Shown piece after piece: positions 52,955 through 61,329 of a stretch of DNA of 64,000 nt (within the stretch, counting starts at the first letter, position 1; the number at the start of each line of letters is the position of its first letter). The notes beneath the pieces were generated by a model, which was not told where the DNA came from, made no database searches, and was given only the letters and a program-made list of their open reading frames with translations. Location of the stretch: positions 7,771-71,770 of the forward strand of contig JBPEWV010000170.1 in the NCBI GenBank assembly GCA_052032335.1, given 5' to 3'. The translations under genes and the position numbers were made by a program. Origin of the DNA: Pleionea sp052032335. GTDB lineage: Bacteria; Pseudomonadota; Gammaproteobacteria; Enterobacterales; Kangiellaceae.

Positions 52955-54106
52955 ATGACTCAAAAGAAACTCGGCCAGTTGTCGGTCAGCACCTTTCTCA
53001 ACGACTACTGGCAACGACGGCCTGTCGTTTTAAAGCAGGCCCTACCCGACTTCCAAGACCTACTGTCTCCGGAAGAACTCGCTGGTCTGGCACTTGAAGA
53101 CGACGTCGAATCACGAATCATTCAGTTTTTACCGCAAGAAAATCGCTGGGCTTTTTATCCCGGTCCGCAACAGGAAGATAGGTTTCACTGCTTACCTGAA
53201 TCTCACTGGACACTTCTGGTTCAATCGCTGGATTATCACCTGCCCGATGCAAAAAGCTTAATGGATCAATTTGATTTTATCCCTGGTTGGCGCAGAGACG
53301 ACCTGATGGTGAGCTACGCAACCAAAGACGGTGGTGTTGGTCCTCATGTTGATCAATACGATGTTTTTCTAGTACAAGGCATGGGCAAACGTCGTTGGCG
53401 TGTTGGCTCGGTCAACACACCCTGCAAAGATTTTTATCCTCACCCCTTACTGAAGCAAGTCACGCCATTTGAACCCACTATCGACGCAACGCTTGAATCG
53501 GGTGACATTTTGTATATTCCTCCCGGTGCCCCTCACGACGGAGTCGCGATAAGTCCTTGCCTAACTTATTCGATAGGATTTCGCGCGCCTTCCGAACAGA
53601 TGATTCTAGAACGATTGCTTGAACAGCTGATTCAAAATGACGAGTCGACTTCTCCCCGCTACAAAGATTGGCGCCCACTTTCCGATTTTCAAAGCGAAGG
53701 CTTACCAGACACATTAATAGACTGGCTCAGAGGTTGCCTAGCTAACGTCAGTGACGACCAGTTGCTGCAAAGCTTTGGAGAGCTGGTAACCGAGCAAAAA
53801 TACCCGCCCGAGCCCATTCTTGAAGATCAGTCGGTGATACGCCAACAACTTCAGTCCTCAGATTATACTCTCGAGCTCAATGAACTAAGCCGAATCACAT
53901 TCAGCGATCACAAGAGTCAAGTCATGCTGTTTATAGACGGCTATAGCGCCAAGTTTTCGGTCAAACATCAAAAAGTCATTGACTATTTATGCCAAAACCG
54001 ACAAATATGCAGCAATAGGTTGATAAATTCCCTTCAAGATATTGAATTTGTGAATGAAATTGCTAATCTTATCTTGAGAGGCTGTGTAAATTTCATCCAA
54101 GAGTAA
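52955..54106 (+). CDS. roxA: Ribosomal protein uL16 arginine 3-hydroxylase RoxA
   Basis: A 383-residue 2-oxoglutarate/Fe(II) oxygenase with a cupin (JmjC-like) core: GPHVDQYDVFLVQGMGKRRW gives the metal ligands His131 and Asp133, and PPGAPHDGVAI His194. The family (YcfD) hydroxylates Arg81 of ribosomal protein L16. Residues 280-383 form the winged-helix-like C-terminal domain. Purine gene purB precedes it, as in many proteobacteria where ycfD is near; it probably shares the transcript with the three genes after it. Confidence 0.9.
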   Translation: MTQKKLGQLSVSTFLNDYWQRRPVVLKQALPDFQDLLSPEELAGLALEDDVESRIIQFLPQENRWAFYPGPQQEDRFHCLPESHWTLLVQSLDYHLPDAKSLMDQFDFIPGWRRDDLMVSYATKDGGVGPHVDQYDVFLVQGMGKRRWRVGSVNTPCKDFYPHPLLKQVTPFEPTIDATLESGDILYIPPGAPHDGVAISPCLTYSIGFRAPSEQMILERLLEQLIQNDESTSPRYKDWRPLSDFQSEGLPDTLIDWLRGCLANVSDDQLLQSFGELVTEQKYPPEPILEDQSVIRQQLQSSDYTLELNELSRITFSDHKSQVMLFIDGYSAKFSVKHQKVIDYLCQNRQICSNRLINSLQDIEFVNEIANLILRGCVNFIQE

Positions 54107-54135
54107 TTCTGCGGAAGTCGAGCGATATTTATAGA

Positions 54136-54567
54136 ATGCAAGAAGAGTTTTCAATCACCGAAGTCAGCTGGGCTGACTCAAGCGACTTGTTAAAACACGT
54201 ACGAGAAAAAGTATTTGTTTTTGAGCAGCGCGTTGACACAGAAATTGAACTGGATGGCAAAGATCCCGAATGTTTTCACGTACTGGTGACCGATTCGAAA
54301 GGCGAGCCTGTTGGTGCCGGCCGACTGACCAAAGATGGTAAAATTGGTCGAGTATCGGTACTCATGCCGTTTCGCGGTTTAGGACTCGGTTCCCGAATAT
54401 TACAAAGCCTTATTCAAATTGCCGAGCGAGAAAGTCTCAGCCCGGTCAAGCTTCATGCCCAAATTCAAGCCATCGATTTTTACGAACGTCATCAGTTTGT
54501 CGCTAACGGCCCTGTCTTTATGGAAGCCGGTATTCCACACCAGTCGATGAAACGATTCAGCCAATAG
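54136..54567 (+). CDS. GNAT-family N-acetyltransferase
   Basis: A 143-residue GNAT protein: EKVFVFEQRVDTEIELDGKD is the ElaA/YitI-type substrate motif; RVSVLMPFRGLGLGSRILQS carries the acetyl-CoA pyrophosphate loop (RGLGLGSR) and QIQAIDFYERHQF ends the fold. The substrate is unknown. It is two bases ahead of the next gene, so the two are coupled. Confidence 0.88.
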   Translation: MQEEFSITEVSWADSSDLLKHVREKVFVFEQRVDTEIELDGKDPECFHVLVTDSKGEPVGAGRLTKDGKIGRVSVLMPFRGLGLGSRILQSLIQIAERESLSPVKLHAQIQAIDFYERHQFVANGPVFMEAGIPHQSMKRFSQ

Positions 54568-54569
54568 TC

Positions 54570-55100
54570 ATGAGCGACAATCCTCTTGAGTCCTCTCTAT
54601 TAAACGCAGAACTGGGTGTAACCGACAACCCTTTTCACCTCGATCGCTCCGCCGACCTGAAGCTTGCCATTTACCGGATGTTTTCTCTGGCAAAACATCG
54701 TATCAATATTTTCAGTTACGATCTCGAACCGCGTATATTAAGCGAACGAAATATTGAATCTGCGATTAAAACCCTGGCAAGACGAAGTCGCCATTCCGAA
54801 ATCCGTATTTTGGTGTTTGATACCACCGCTCTGCAAAAAATTGATCACCGACTGGTTGCTCTTTCTCAAGAATTAAGTAGTTTTGTGTCGATTCGAGTCT
54901 TGTCAAAGGACTTCCAGCAAATACCCTATTCCTTCCATCTGGTGGACGATCACGGACTGGTTTACCGCTCCAACCACAGCGAAATAGAAAGCCTGGTATC
55001 GTTTAATAGTCCGTCCCGCGTTCGCGAATATCGCAAAGAGTTTACCGAAATGTGGGAACACAGTCGTGTGGCGAGTGAGCTGCGCTCACTATCCTTATAA
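54570..55100 (+). CDS. Hypothetical protein, phospholipase D-like fold (DUF7931 type)
   Basis: A 176-residue cytoplasmic protein. It has no signal peptide. LKLAIYRMFSLAKHRINIFSYDL and ESLVSFNSPSRVREYRKEFTEMW resemble half of a phospholipase D-like fold, but the HxKxxxxD active-site motif is not present, so catalysis is doubtful. I recall a domain of unknown function of this kind found after GNAT genes in proteobacteria. The gene starts two bases after the acetyltransferase gene; a functional link is suggested by this order. Confidence 0.65.
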   Translation: MSDNPLESSLLNAELGVTDNPFHLDRSADLKLAIYRMFSLAKHRINIFSYDLEPRILSERNIESAIKTLARRSRHSEIRILVFDTTALQKIDHRLVALSQELSSFVSIRVLSKDFQQIPYSFHLVDDHGLVYRSNHSEIESLVSFNSPSRVREYRKEFTEMWEHSRVASELRSLSL

Positions 55101-55206
55101 TTTCAAAGCTATCACTCCTCAGGCAATTTTTAAATCACATTTGAATTGCAGACAGGCCTACCGATCAATGTTATAACATCCGCTTTTACAATCTAACCTA
55201 ACAACC

Positions 55207-56550
55207 ATGTCGACCGCCAAAATTGAAATCAAAGAGCTGAGTAAACTGGGTGCGCCAGCGATTCTCGCTCAGGTATCGCAAATGTCACTTGGCGTCATCG
55301 ACACCATGATGGCGGGCAGAGTCAGTCCCGAAGCGCTAGCTGCCATCGCTGTAGGAACCAACATTCTTAATCCAGTGGTGGTGTTTATTCTCGGTGTCTT
55401 TCTGGCACTTAATCCGATAGTGGCGCATTTAAACGGCCGAGGAAACTTTCAGCAAATTGGTGTTGTGTTTCAGCACGCGCTGTTCCTTTCAATCGTGCTT
55501 GCCATACCCAGTATCCTGTTACTGACCCACTCGGTACCATTGATGCAGCTCATCGAAATCCAGCCCGAAATAGTACCCATCGTCGATGATTATCTGAGTG
55601 CCTGCAGTTTCGGCATAATTCCTTTATTCGGCTTTCTGGCGCTTCGCTTTTGTAATGAGGGGTTATTTTCAACACGCGCCATTATGACCGTTTCGATCAT
55701 TGCGATTCCATTTAACCTTATTTTCAACTATTGGTTTATCTGGGGTGGGCTGGGTGTTCCGGCTATGGGCGCCGTCGGTGTCGGTTATGCTACTGCTGTC
55801 GTCTGGTTCATCATGTTTTTGAGCATCGCCTTCTATTCGATAACCACCTCACGCTATCGTCATCTGGCCATCGTGGGAAAACTACATCGCTTCGACTTTA
55901 AACAACTAAAAGAGATAGTGACTTTGGGATTACCCATGGGAATTGGTGTTGGCATGGAGATCGCTATGTTTGCGATTATTGGACTGCTGATTGGCCGATA
56001 CGAAGTAAACATAGTTGCCTCGCATCAGATCGCCATCAATATTGCTTCAATGGCGTATATGATCCCGCTGGGTCTGTCGATTGCCATTTCTGCTCGCGTT
56101 GGATTTTTCGCCGGTCGCCACGAGCAATCGGCCGTCAAACTGGCCGCCAAAACCGGAATAATCCTGTCCATCGGATTAGCAGTAATTTCAGCAATTCTAA
56201 TATTAAGCTTCAAATTACCGCTCTCACTGCTGTACACCAACGACGTCGCGGTTGCCAAACTCGCAGCGTCACTGTTATTGCTGGCCGCCCTTTTCCAGTT
56301 GTCCGACGCTATTCAGGTATCGATCAGCGGTGCCCTGCGCGGCCTCAAAGACACCAAAATACCCATGATCATTTCAGCAATCGCCTACTGGGTCGTGGGC
56401 TTTCCGGTTGGTTATTATCTGGCGGAAATGTCGGCTTACGGGGTTCGTGGCTACTGGATTGGCATCATCGCGGGGCTGTCGGCCGCAGCAATTTTACTTT
56501 TCGTGCGCTATCGCTGGGAAGTTGCCAAGTTTGAACACAAAGTGAGATAA
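55207..56550 (+). CDS. MATE-family multidrug efflux transporter
   Basis: A 447-residue inner-membrane protein with 12 hydrophobic segments. N-terminal ELSKLGAPAILAQVSQMSLG and VIDTMMAGRVSPEALAAIAVG are typical of NorM-like MATE exporters, with TM7 region LGLPMGIGVGMEIAMF. The exporter uses a Na+ or H+ gradient; which ion cannot be told. It is transcribed with its own upstream region (107 bases) and a strong terminator. Confidence 0.93.
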   Translation: MSTAKIEIKELSKLGAPAILAQVSQMSLGVIDTMMAGRVSPEALAAIAVGTNILNPVVVFILGVFLALNPIVAHLNGRGNFQQIGVVFQHALFLSIVLAIPSILLLTHSVPLMQLIEIQPEIVPIVDDYLSACSFGIIPLFGFLALRFCNEGLFSTRAIMTVSIIAIPFNLIFNYWFIWGGLGVPAMGAVGVGYATAVVWFIMFLSIAFYSITTSRYRHLAIVGKLHRFDFKQLKEIVTLGLPMGIGVGMEIAMFAIIGLLIGRYEVNIVASHQIAINIASMAYMIPLGLSIAISARVGFFAGRHEQSAVKLAAKTGIILSIGLAVISAILILSFKLPLSLLYTNDVAVAKLAASLLLLAALFQLSDAIQVSISGALRGLKDTKIPMIISAIAYWVVGFPVGYYLAEMSAYGVRGYWIGIIAGLSAAAILLFVRYRWEVAKFEHKVR

Positions 56551-56563
56551 CTGAAGCAGAAAC

Positions 56564-56595
56564 AAAAAAGCCCAACCATCTGGTTGGGCTTTTTT
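56564..56595. terminator. Bidirectional terminator between MATE gene and tRNA-Glu copy 2
   Basis: A-tract, stem GCCCAACCA/TGGTTGGGC, six T. Serves both the plus-strand MATE gene and the minus-strand tRNA. Confidence 0.93.
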
Positions 56596-56598
56596 AAT

Positions 56599-56674
56599 TG
56601 GCGTCCCCTAGGGGATTCGAACCCCTGTTACCGCCGTGAAAGGGCGGTGTCCTAGGCCTCTAGACGAAGGGGAC
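56599..56674 (-). tRNA. tRNA-Glu (anticodon TTC), copy 2
   Basis: Same 76-base sequence as 49845-49920, with CCA encoded. Anticodon loop CTTTCAC. Confidence 0.97.
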
Positions 56675-56773
56675 TAAACCTTCAAAACTATTTTTCCGCA
56701 ACCAAGCTGGCCTAGATGCTTCGATTACGTTACTGCGATTCAATGTTTCGTTTACAACGTAAAACATTCAATT

Positions 56774-56849
56774 TGGTGGAGCTAAGCGGGATCGAACCGC
56801 TGACCTCAACACTGCCAGTGTTGCGCTCTCCCAGCTGAGCTATAGCCCC
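56774..56849 (-). tRNA. tRNA-Ala (anticodon GGC)
   Basis: Cloverleaf on the minus strand: acceptor GGGGCTA/TAGCTCC with a G-T pair, anticodon stem CAACA/TGTTG with loop CTGGCAG (anticodon GGC), T-loop TTCGATC, discriminator A, CCA encoded. It lies 99 bases upstream of tRNA-Glu and likely forms one transcript with it. Confidence 0.95.
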
Positions 56850-57216
56850 GAATTGGAGGCGCATTTTAATGAGGCTCATGTTCCCTGTCAATAAAAAGGT
56901 TCAATTATTTTGTATTTAACTCATTGATTATCCTCATTATCATAAAATCGCCTGAATTTGATTAAGATTCCACCATTGAAGCTGATTTCGACTGACAGAT
57001 ATTCCAACCCATGCATTCTATTTCGACGGGTTAAATGTTATGGTTACCCGAAATATAGAGTTGAGTGGCGTAAAAATAAAAGTTTTAAAATAATAGCCTC
57101 GTCAATCCAGCAAGACTCTAATTCACTTCAAGTACTCGACCGACGTGTTTATTCGCTAATTTAGAGTAAAATTCTCTAAGGTAAATTTGATCCAACTGTT
57201 AAAGGAAACGCTCACT
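56850..57216. other. Region upstream of pyk and the tRNA-Ala gene, no gene
   Basis: AT-rich. Small frames here have no coding look. It must hold the promoters for tRNA-Ala (minus) and pyk (plus); I see no clear consensus for either. Confidence 0.6.
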
Positions 57217-58662
57217 GTGTTTAAGCGAACCAAAATTGTCACCACTTTAGGTCCAGCAACCGACAATAAAGAAGCCTTGAAGAAACTGTTTAAAGCCGGC
57301 GCAAACGTCGTGCGTATGAACTTTTCGCACGGCAGCCCAGAAGATCACCTCCATCGAACCAAACTGGTACGCGATGTCTCCAGTGAAATGGGCATCGAAG
57401 TTGCCATACTGGGTGATTTACAAGGCCCGAAAATTCGAATCGCTCGGTTCAAAAACGCCAAAATAAACTTAGAGTCGGGACAGTCTTTCAGTCTCGATGC
57501 AACGCTCGACACGGATGCCGGCGACGAGCAGCAGGTTGGGATCGACTACAAAGAACTGCCAAACGACTGCAAACCTGGCGATTTGTTATTACTCGACGAC
57601 GGACGCGTCCAACTCGAAGTCACGAAAATCGAGGGCACGCGAGTCGACACCAAAGTTATTCTTGGTGGCCCATTGAGTAACAATAAAGGCATCAATTTAA
57701 AAGGCGGCGGTTTGTCGGCACCTGCCCTCACCGAAAAAGACAAACGCGACATCAAACTGGCCGCCTCAATGGACGTCGATTATTTAGCAGTTTCGTTTCC
57801 ACGTTCGGCAAACGATATTCACCAAGCCGAAAAACTATTAAGAGAAGCTGGTAGCAACGCCGGAATCGTAGCCAAAATCGAACGAGCCGAAGTGGTCAAT
57901 TCAGATGAAATTCTGGACGAAATTATTCTCGCTTCGGCCGCTGTTATGGTTGCACGTGGTGATCTGGGCGTTGAAATTGGTGATGCCGAATTAATCGGTG
58001 TTCAGAAAAAAATTATTGCGCGTGCTCGAACCCTCGATCGTGTTGTCATAACAGCCACGCAAATGATGGAGTCGATGATCACCGCGGCCATTCCGACACG
58101 CGCCGAAGTCTTCGATGTTGCCAATGCGGTTCTCGATGGCACCGATGCCGTTATGCTTTCGGCTGAAACGGCCACCGGTGAACACCCGATTCTGGTCGTC
58201 GAAGCCATGGCACGAGCCTGTCAGGGCGCCGAAAAACAAAAAGTGTCGCAAATATCCAAACACCGCATGGAAGATCAATTCGACCGCATCGACGAAGCCA
58301 TTGCCATGGCCACCATGTACACGGCGAATCATTTAAAAGGCGTGAAAGCCATTTGTTGTTTGACCGAGTCGGGAGCAACCGCACTCTGGATGTCTCGAAT
58401 CCGCTCCGGCATGCCGATATACGCATTAACAAAACGTACCGATACGCAAAGACGTCTAGCGCTGTATCGTGGTGTAGAAGCGATACCGTTTGATCCAACC
58501 GTACTGGCACGTCACGATGTTAACCGGCTGGCAGTGGATGAATTAAAAAAGCGGGGAATAGTTGATGATGGTGACTTGGTGTTGCTAACCAAAGGTGATC
58601 ACATGGGCATCCTTGGCGGAACCAACGCCATGAAAATCGTACGGGTCGGTGATGTTATTTAA
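57217..58662 (+). CDS. pyk: Pyruvate kinase
   Basis: A 481-residue glycolytic enzyme making pyruvate and ATP from phosphoenolpyruvate. RTKIVTTLGPATDNKEAL at the N-terminus resembles the PykA form. Seen: MNFSHGSPEDH with substrate-binding Asn and His, ILGDLQGPKIRI, the catalytic VAKIERAEVVN with Lys, VMVARGDLGVEI and the C-terminal domain. A GTG at 57217 preceded by AAGGA is taken as start, as it fits the family; a TTG at 57187 also exists. Potassium and allosteric sugar type cannot be told. Confidence 0.96.
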   Translation: MFKRTKIVTTLGPATDNKEALKKLFKAGANVVRMNFSHGSPEDHLHRTKLVRDVSSEMGIEVAILGDLQGPKIRIARFKNAKINLESGQSFSLDATLDTDAGDEQQVGIDYKELPNDCKPGDLLLLDDGRVQLEVTKIEGTRVDTKVILGGPLSNNKGINLKGGGLSAPALTEKDKRDIKLAASMDVDYLAVSFPRSANDIHQAEKLLREAGSNAGIVAKIERAEVVNSDEILDEIILASAAVMVARGDLGVEIGDAELIGVQKKIIARARTLDRVVITATQMMESMITAAIPTRAEVFDVANAVLDGTDAVMLSAETATGEHPILVVEAMARACQGAEKQKVSQISKHRMEDQFDRIDEAIAMATMYTANHLKGVKAICCLTESGATALWMSRIRSGMPIYALTKRTDTQRRLALYRGVEAIPFDPTVLARHDVNRLAVDELKKRGIVDDGDLVLLTKGDHMGILGGTNAMKIVRVGDVI

Positions 58663-58685
58663 AATTTAATTAATTATCCGCTCAC

Positions 58686-58713
58686 AAAAAAAGGCGCTGA
58701 AAAGCGCCTTTTT
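58686..58713 (+). terminator. Terminator of pyk (bidirectional)
   Basis: Stem AAGGCGCT/AGCGCCTT with a GAAA loop, flanked by A- and T-tracts. It serves pyk and the convergent DUF3718-like gene. Confidence 0.92.
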
Positions 58714-58721
58714 AGTAACTT

Positions 58722-59147
58722 CTAATCGCCGACCCGACCTTCAGCTTCACCGAAAATCGACCGCCCTTTTTGAACGTCTTTCACTTTACCTGAAGCGACG
58801 GCCTCTTTCATCCACTGCAAGGTCGTTTTTCCATCGTGCTCTTTCATATCGATGTCGCTTTTCGATACTTTACGAATTAAAAACGATGATACTTCTGAAG
58901 CGCCGTAGTAAGCCGCGGTCTTTAACAGACTCCCACCGTCGAAGTCACCTTCTGGCTGACAAACAAATCCAGGATAGGTATGACGCAGGTTTAAACTCGC
59001 CGAACGCAGCTTCTTGCGAATACTGGTACGGTCATCGTTTTTGACATACTCACAAATCGACTCAGACAAACGCACTATAGTGTCATTAGAATGGGCTGGA
59101 ATACAGAAAACGGCAATCACTAAACCAGTTGCAATGAATTTAAACAC
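58722..59147 (-). CDS. Exported DUF3718/ankyrin-like protein under c-di-GMP riboswitch
   Basis: A 141-residue protein with a signal peptide (MFKFIATGLVIAVFCIPAHS). Residues 25-110 have the DUF3718-like pattern (SESICEYVKNDDRTSIRKKL, YPGFVC, GGSLLKTAAYYGASEVSSFL, IRKVSKSDI), similar to a single ankyrin-like repeat with helix pairs; two Cys may pair. The start is GTG at 59147, preceded by GGAG. Ahead of it lies a c-di-GMP-I riboswitch whose expression platform can hide the ribosome-binding site, so translation is expected to depend on c-di-GMP. Role is unknown; a matrix- or attachment-related function would suit the control. Confidence 0.78.
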   Translation of the reverse strand: MFKFIATGLVIAVFCIPAHSNDTIVRLSESICEYVKNDDRTSIRKKLRSASLNLRHTYPGFVCQPEGDFDGGSLLKTAAYYGASEVSSFLIRKVSKSDIDMKEHDGKTTLQWMKEAVASGKVKDVQKGRSIFGEAEGRVGD

Positions 59148-59218
59148 AGTATTTCTCCGAATGGTTTAACTAGTAACACGGAGATAAGCGACAAGCTGAA
59201 TGCTCGTAAAGAGTGGTT

Positions 59219-59306
59219 TTGCTCGGTAACCCCGCTGTCTTAGACTGAGTCCTTAGACCGGTGGCTTTGCGAACCACACCTTTCGGTGCAGCGTGCCCTT
59301 ATCAAG
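59219..59306 (-). promoter_or_regulatory. Cyclic di-GMP-I (GEMM-I) riboswitch
   Basis: On the minus strand GGGCACGC, then CACCGAAAGGTG (GNRA tetraloop hairpin), CGCAAAGCCACCGGTCTAAG and AGCGGGGTTACCGA follow in the order of the class I c-di-GMP aptamer; the last part is identical to that of the Vibrio Vc2 aptamer as I remember it. Both conserved aptamer arms are present. Downstream, CGGAGA at the gene's Shine-Dalgarno (59154-59159) can pair with TCTCCG (complement at 59179-59184), so it can sequester the ribosome-binding site: a translational switch. Confidence 0.9.
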
Positions 59307-59314
59307 ATGCAGCG

Positions 59315-59342
59315 ATTATAACTAAAAATCTGCACTCTGCAA
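59315..59342 (-). promoter_or_regulatory. Promoter of the riboswitch transcript
   Basis: On the minus strand TTGCAG (-35) and TATAAT (-10, perfect) are 16 bases apart; transcription would start about 7 bases before the aptamer's first stem. Confidence 0.75.
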
Positions 59343-59726
59343 GTAATTTGTCTGTTTTCTGAGCAAAAAAAACCACTGTTTTCGGTGAGAAATTAAGTCC
59401 TGGCCAAGGTCATGTTACTCGAATAAATTAAAGGAGACCTGAAACTGACAGCCCTCGCCGCTCTTTGAGAAATCTGGATAAAAAAGTTGCAAGCTCCTCC
59501 ACCAAAAATCGACTGTACCACCTTTCCTTTGTCCTTTTAGCCCTCCGTTTTTCAATCGATATAATTACTCGTTCTCAATGACCTTTCTGGGCACATTAAT
59601 CGTAATTTATAGTATGATGCGATTCAGTACTCATTCAGAAAGCTTTGCGATAATGACACTGCTATTAGACAGGGCGTTGCATAGAGCGGCTTAGGTTTAC
59701 AACTCAATAAATAATTAAACGACATT
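59343..59726. other. Non-coding stretch before the DUF2799 gene
   Basis: AT-rich with no supported gene on either strand. It presumably contains the promoter of the plus-strand DUF2799 gene, which I cannot place. Confidence 0.55.
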
Positions 59727-60806
59727 ATGAAAAAATTCGAACTGCAATATGGGATGGTAATCCTGCTTCTTTCTTTTTTACTTTCAGGCTGTGCTTCGAT
59801 GAGTGAGGAAGAATGCCTGGTTGTAGACTGGTATGCGCTAGGTTATAGCTCTGGTGTTCATGGCAAAGGGATCGAGCGCTTCGAATCGACGCAAAAAGCC
59901 TGTGCAGATTACAAAATCAAAGGCGATTTTACTGCCTTTAAAAAGGGGTACGATTCTGGGTTGGCTCAATTCTGTACCTTCGAGCGCGGCCAAGCGTTGG
60001 CGAAGACCGGTAAAGCTCTCTTAAATGTCTGCTCCAGTAATGTGCACCCAAAGTTTTTTGAGGGCTATAAATCGGGTAAGCGAATTTACTGCAGCCGCGA
60101 CAATGGATTTGCCGTCGGTCAAAGAGGTCAGCCCCTTGATGCGTTTTGTCCGAGTAATGAATTTCCAAATTATGCTAGAGCGCACAACAAAGGCTTTAAA
60201 GCTTTCTGTAGCTTCGAAAACGGAAAACACCGAGCAGCGAACGGCCACCCAATCGATCGGCAATGTGAAATATCCAGTTTCCCTCAATATCATAAAGGTT
60301 TCAGCGCAGGCCTAAAACAATATTGCTCATATGAGCGAGGATTGTCTCAAGGCTCCGTTGGAGACGCGCCATTGCAGCAATGCCAGCTCTCAAGCTATAA
60401 AAACTATGACAAAGGGTATATCGCTGGTTTAAACAAGTATTGCACCTACGACTATGGTTTTGCATTGGGTAGCGAAGGTGAGCGCATTGATTACCTTTGC
60501 GAGGTTAACCAGATTTCGGCGCACATCGAGGGATACCAAAACGGTGTTGCTCGCTATGAGCTGGAAATTGAGGTCGCTCGACTGGAAAGTGAAATTGATT
60601 CTGTTAACCATCGGCTGGAAAGATTAAGGCTTGAAATTGAACGTCTTGAACGCATCATCATTGATCCAAACAGCAATACCGAAACTCGTCAGAAGGCTCT
60701 GGACAAAATCAAGCGCCTACAGGTAACAGAACACGACTTAATCGTTCAGCATGATAGGCTAACCGATATTTTAATCGCGACAAAAGCTCAGTTAATGTCC
60801 ATCTGA
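59727..60806 (+). CDS. Repeat-rich lipoprotein, DUF2799-like with coiled-coil tail
   Basis: A 359-residue protein. A lipobox LLSGC (Cys22) ends a signal peptide, so it is a lipoprotein. Residues 30-275 contain about six copies of a 40-44-residue unit of the form YxxGxxxGxxxYCxxxxGxxxGxxG...CxxxxxxxY (for example YDSGLAQFCTFERGQALAKT and KGFSAGLKQYCSYERGLSQG), each with a conserved YC/FC pair and a second Cys. Single copies of this unit define the DUF2799 family; six in a row is unusual. The end (275-359) is a coiled coil. It may be an adhesin-like surface scaffold, which is inference. Confidence 0.85.
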   Translation: MKKFELQYGMVILLLSFLLSGCASMSEEECLVVDWYALGYSSGVHGKGIERFESTQKACADYKIKGDFTAFKKGYDSGLAQFCTFERGQALAKTGKALLNVCSSNVHPKFFEGYKSGKRIYCSRDNGFAVGQRGQPLDAFCPSNEFPNYARAHNKGFKAFCSFENGKHRAANGHPIDRQCEISSFPQYHKGFSAGLKQYCSYERGLSQGSVGDAPLQQCQLSSYKNYDKGYIAGLNKYCTYDYGFALGSEGERIDYLCEVNQISAHIEGYQNGVARYELEIEVARLESEIDSVNHRLERLRLEIERLERIIIDPNSNTETRQKALDKIKRLQVTEHDLIVQHDRLTDILIATKAQLMSI

Positions 60807-60813
60807 ATACTGT

Positions 60814-60849
60814 CTCTCTCTACTCTAACGCTTGAGTAGAGAGAGCTTT
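60814..60849 (+). terminator. Long perfect hairpin after the DUF2799 gene
   Basis: CTCTCTCTACTC pairs exactly with GAGTAGAGAGAG around an eight-base loop, 8 bases after the stop codon, followed by CTTTG. It is a probable terminator, though the T-run is short. Confidence 0.7.
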
Positions 60850-60906
60850 GTACCCTATTGCTTTTGAAAGCTGGACGTAAAAACACGGCTCGTCTTTTTG
60901 CAACTT

Positions 60907-61053
60907 TTACTCCCATCGAGACACGCCTGCTTTGGATTTCAGTTTATTCGAAAATTGAGCCATCAGTGCATTGAAATGGTCGGTATTTTCAGGACCAACG
61001 CGATCGTCATTCTATTTAAACTCAAAAAATTCAAGTTGTGGCCAGGTGCTATA
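60907..61053 (-). pseudogene. Decayed 3' gene remnant near the degenerate riboswitch
   Basis: A minus-strand frame ends at TAA 60907 and reads DDRVGPENTDHFNALMAQFS, then NKLKSKAGVSRWE; upstream it is cut by a TAG at 61012-61014 and continues STWPQLEFFEFK before a TGA. The composition is protein-like, and it is downstream (on the minus strand) of the decayed riboswitch copy, so it probably represents the C-terminus of a lost gene once under that switch. I do not recognise the family. Confidence 0.4.
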
Positions 61054-61092
61054 TCACACTGATGGGCAATGTCTGGATGGTTCACTTTAATA

Positions 61093-61155
61093 GGCAGGGG
61101 CCTTCGACCGATCGTTATGCGAACCACATATTTCGGTGTCGCGTGCCCTTTTCAT
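61093..61155 (-). promoter_or_regulatory. Degenerate copy of the c-di-GMP riboswitch
   Basis: Minus strand GGGCACGCGACACCGAAATATGTGGTTCGC-type sequence aligns with the intact riboswitch, but CAAAGCCACCGG is changed to CATAACGATCGG and the AGCGGGGTTACCGA half is missing, so the ligand pocket is gone. The matching -10 position upstream reads TGCTAT and the -35 TTCCAA (intact copy TATAAT and TTGCAG). It is non-functional by inspection. Confidence 0.65.
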
Positions 61156-61329
61156 AAGGCTGTGATAGCAATTAAATTGAAACGCCTTGGAAGCGATTGG
61201 TTTGTTTTTCTAGCAACTAATTAGTGATCCTTACTCAGGGAATTCAAACCAAATTCTATTTAACAATGGTATTATCTATGACACAGTGGTAGGCTTTCTC
61301 GACATCCATACAATAAAGACAATTAACTC

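Noticed and set aside
54570..55100. Active phospholipase D
   Set aside because: The fold resembles PLD but HxKxxxxD is not seen.
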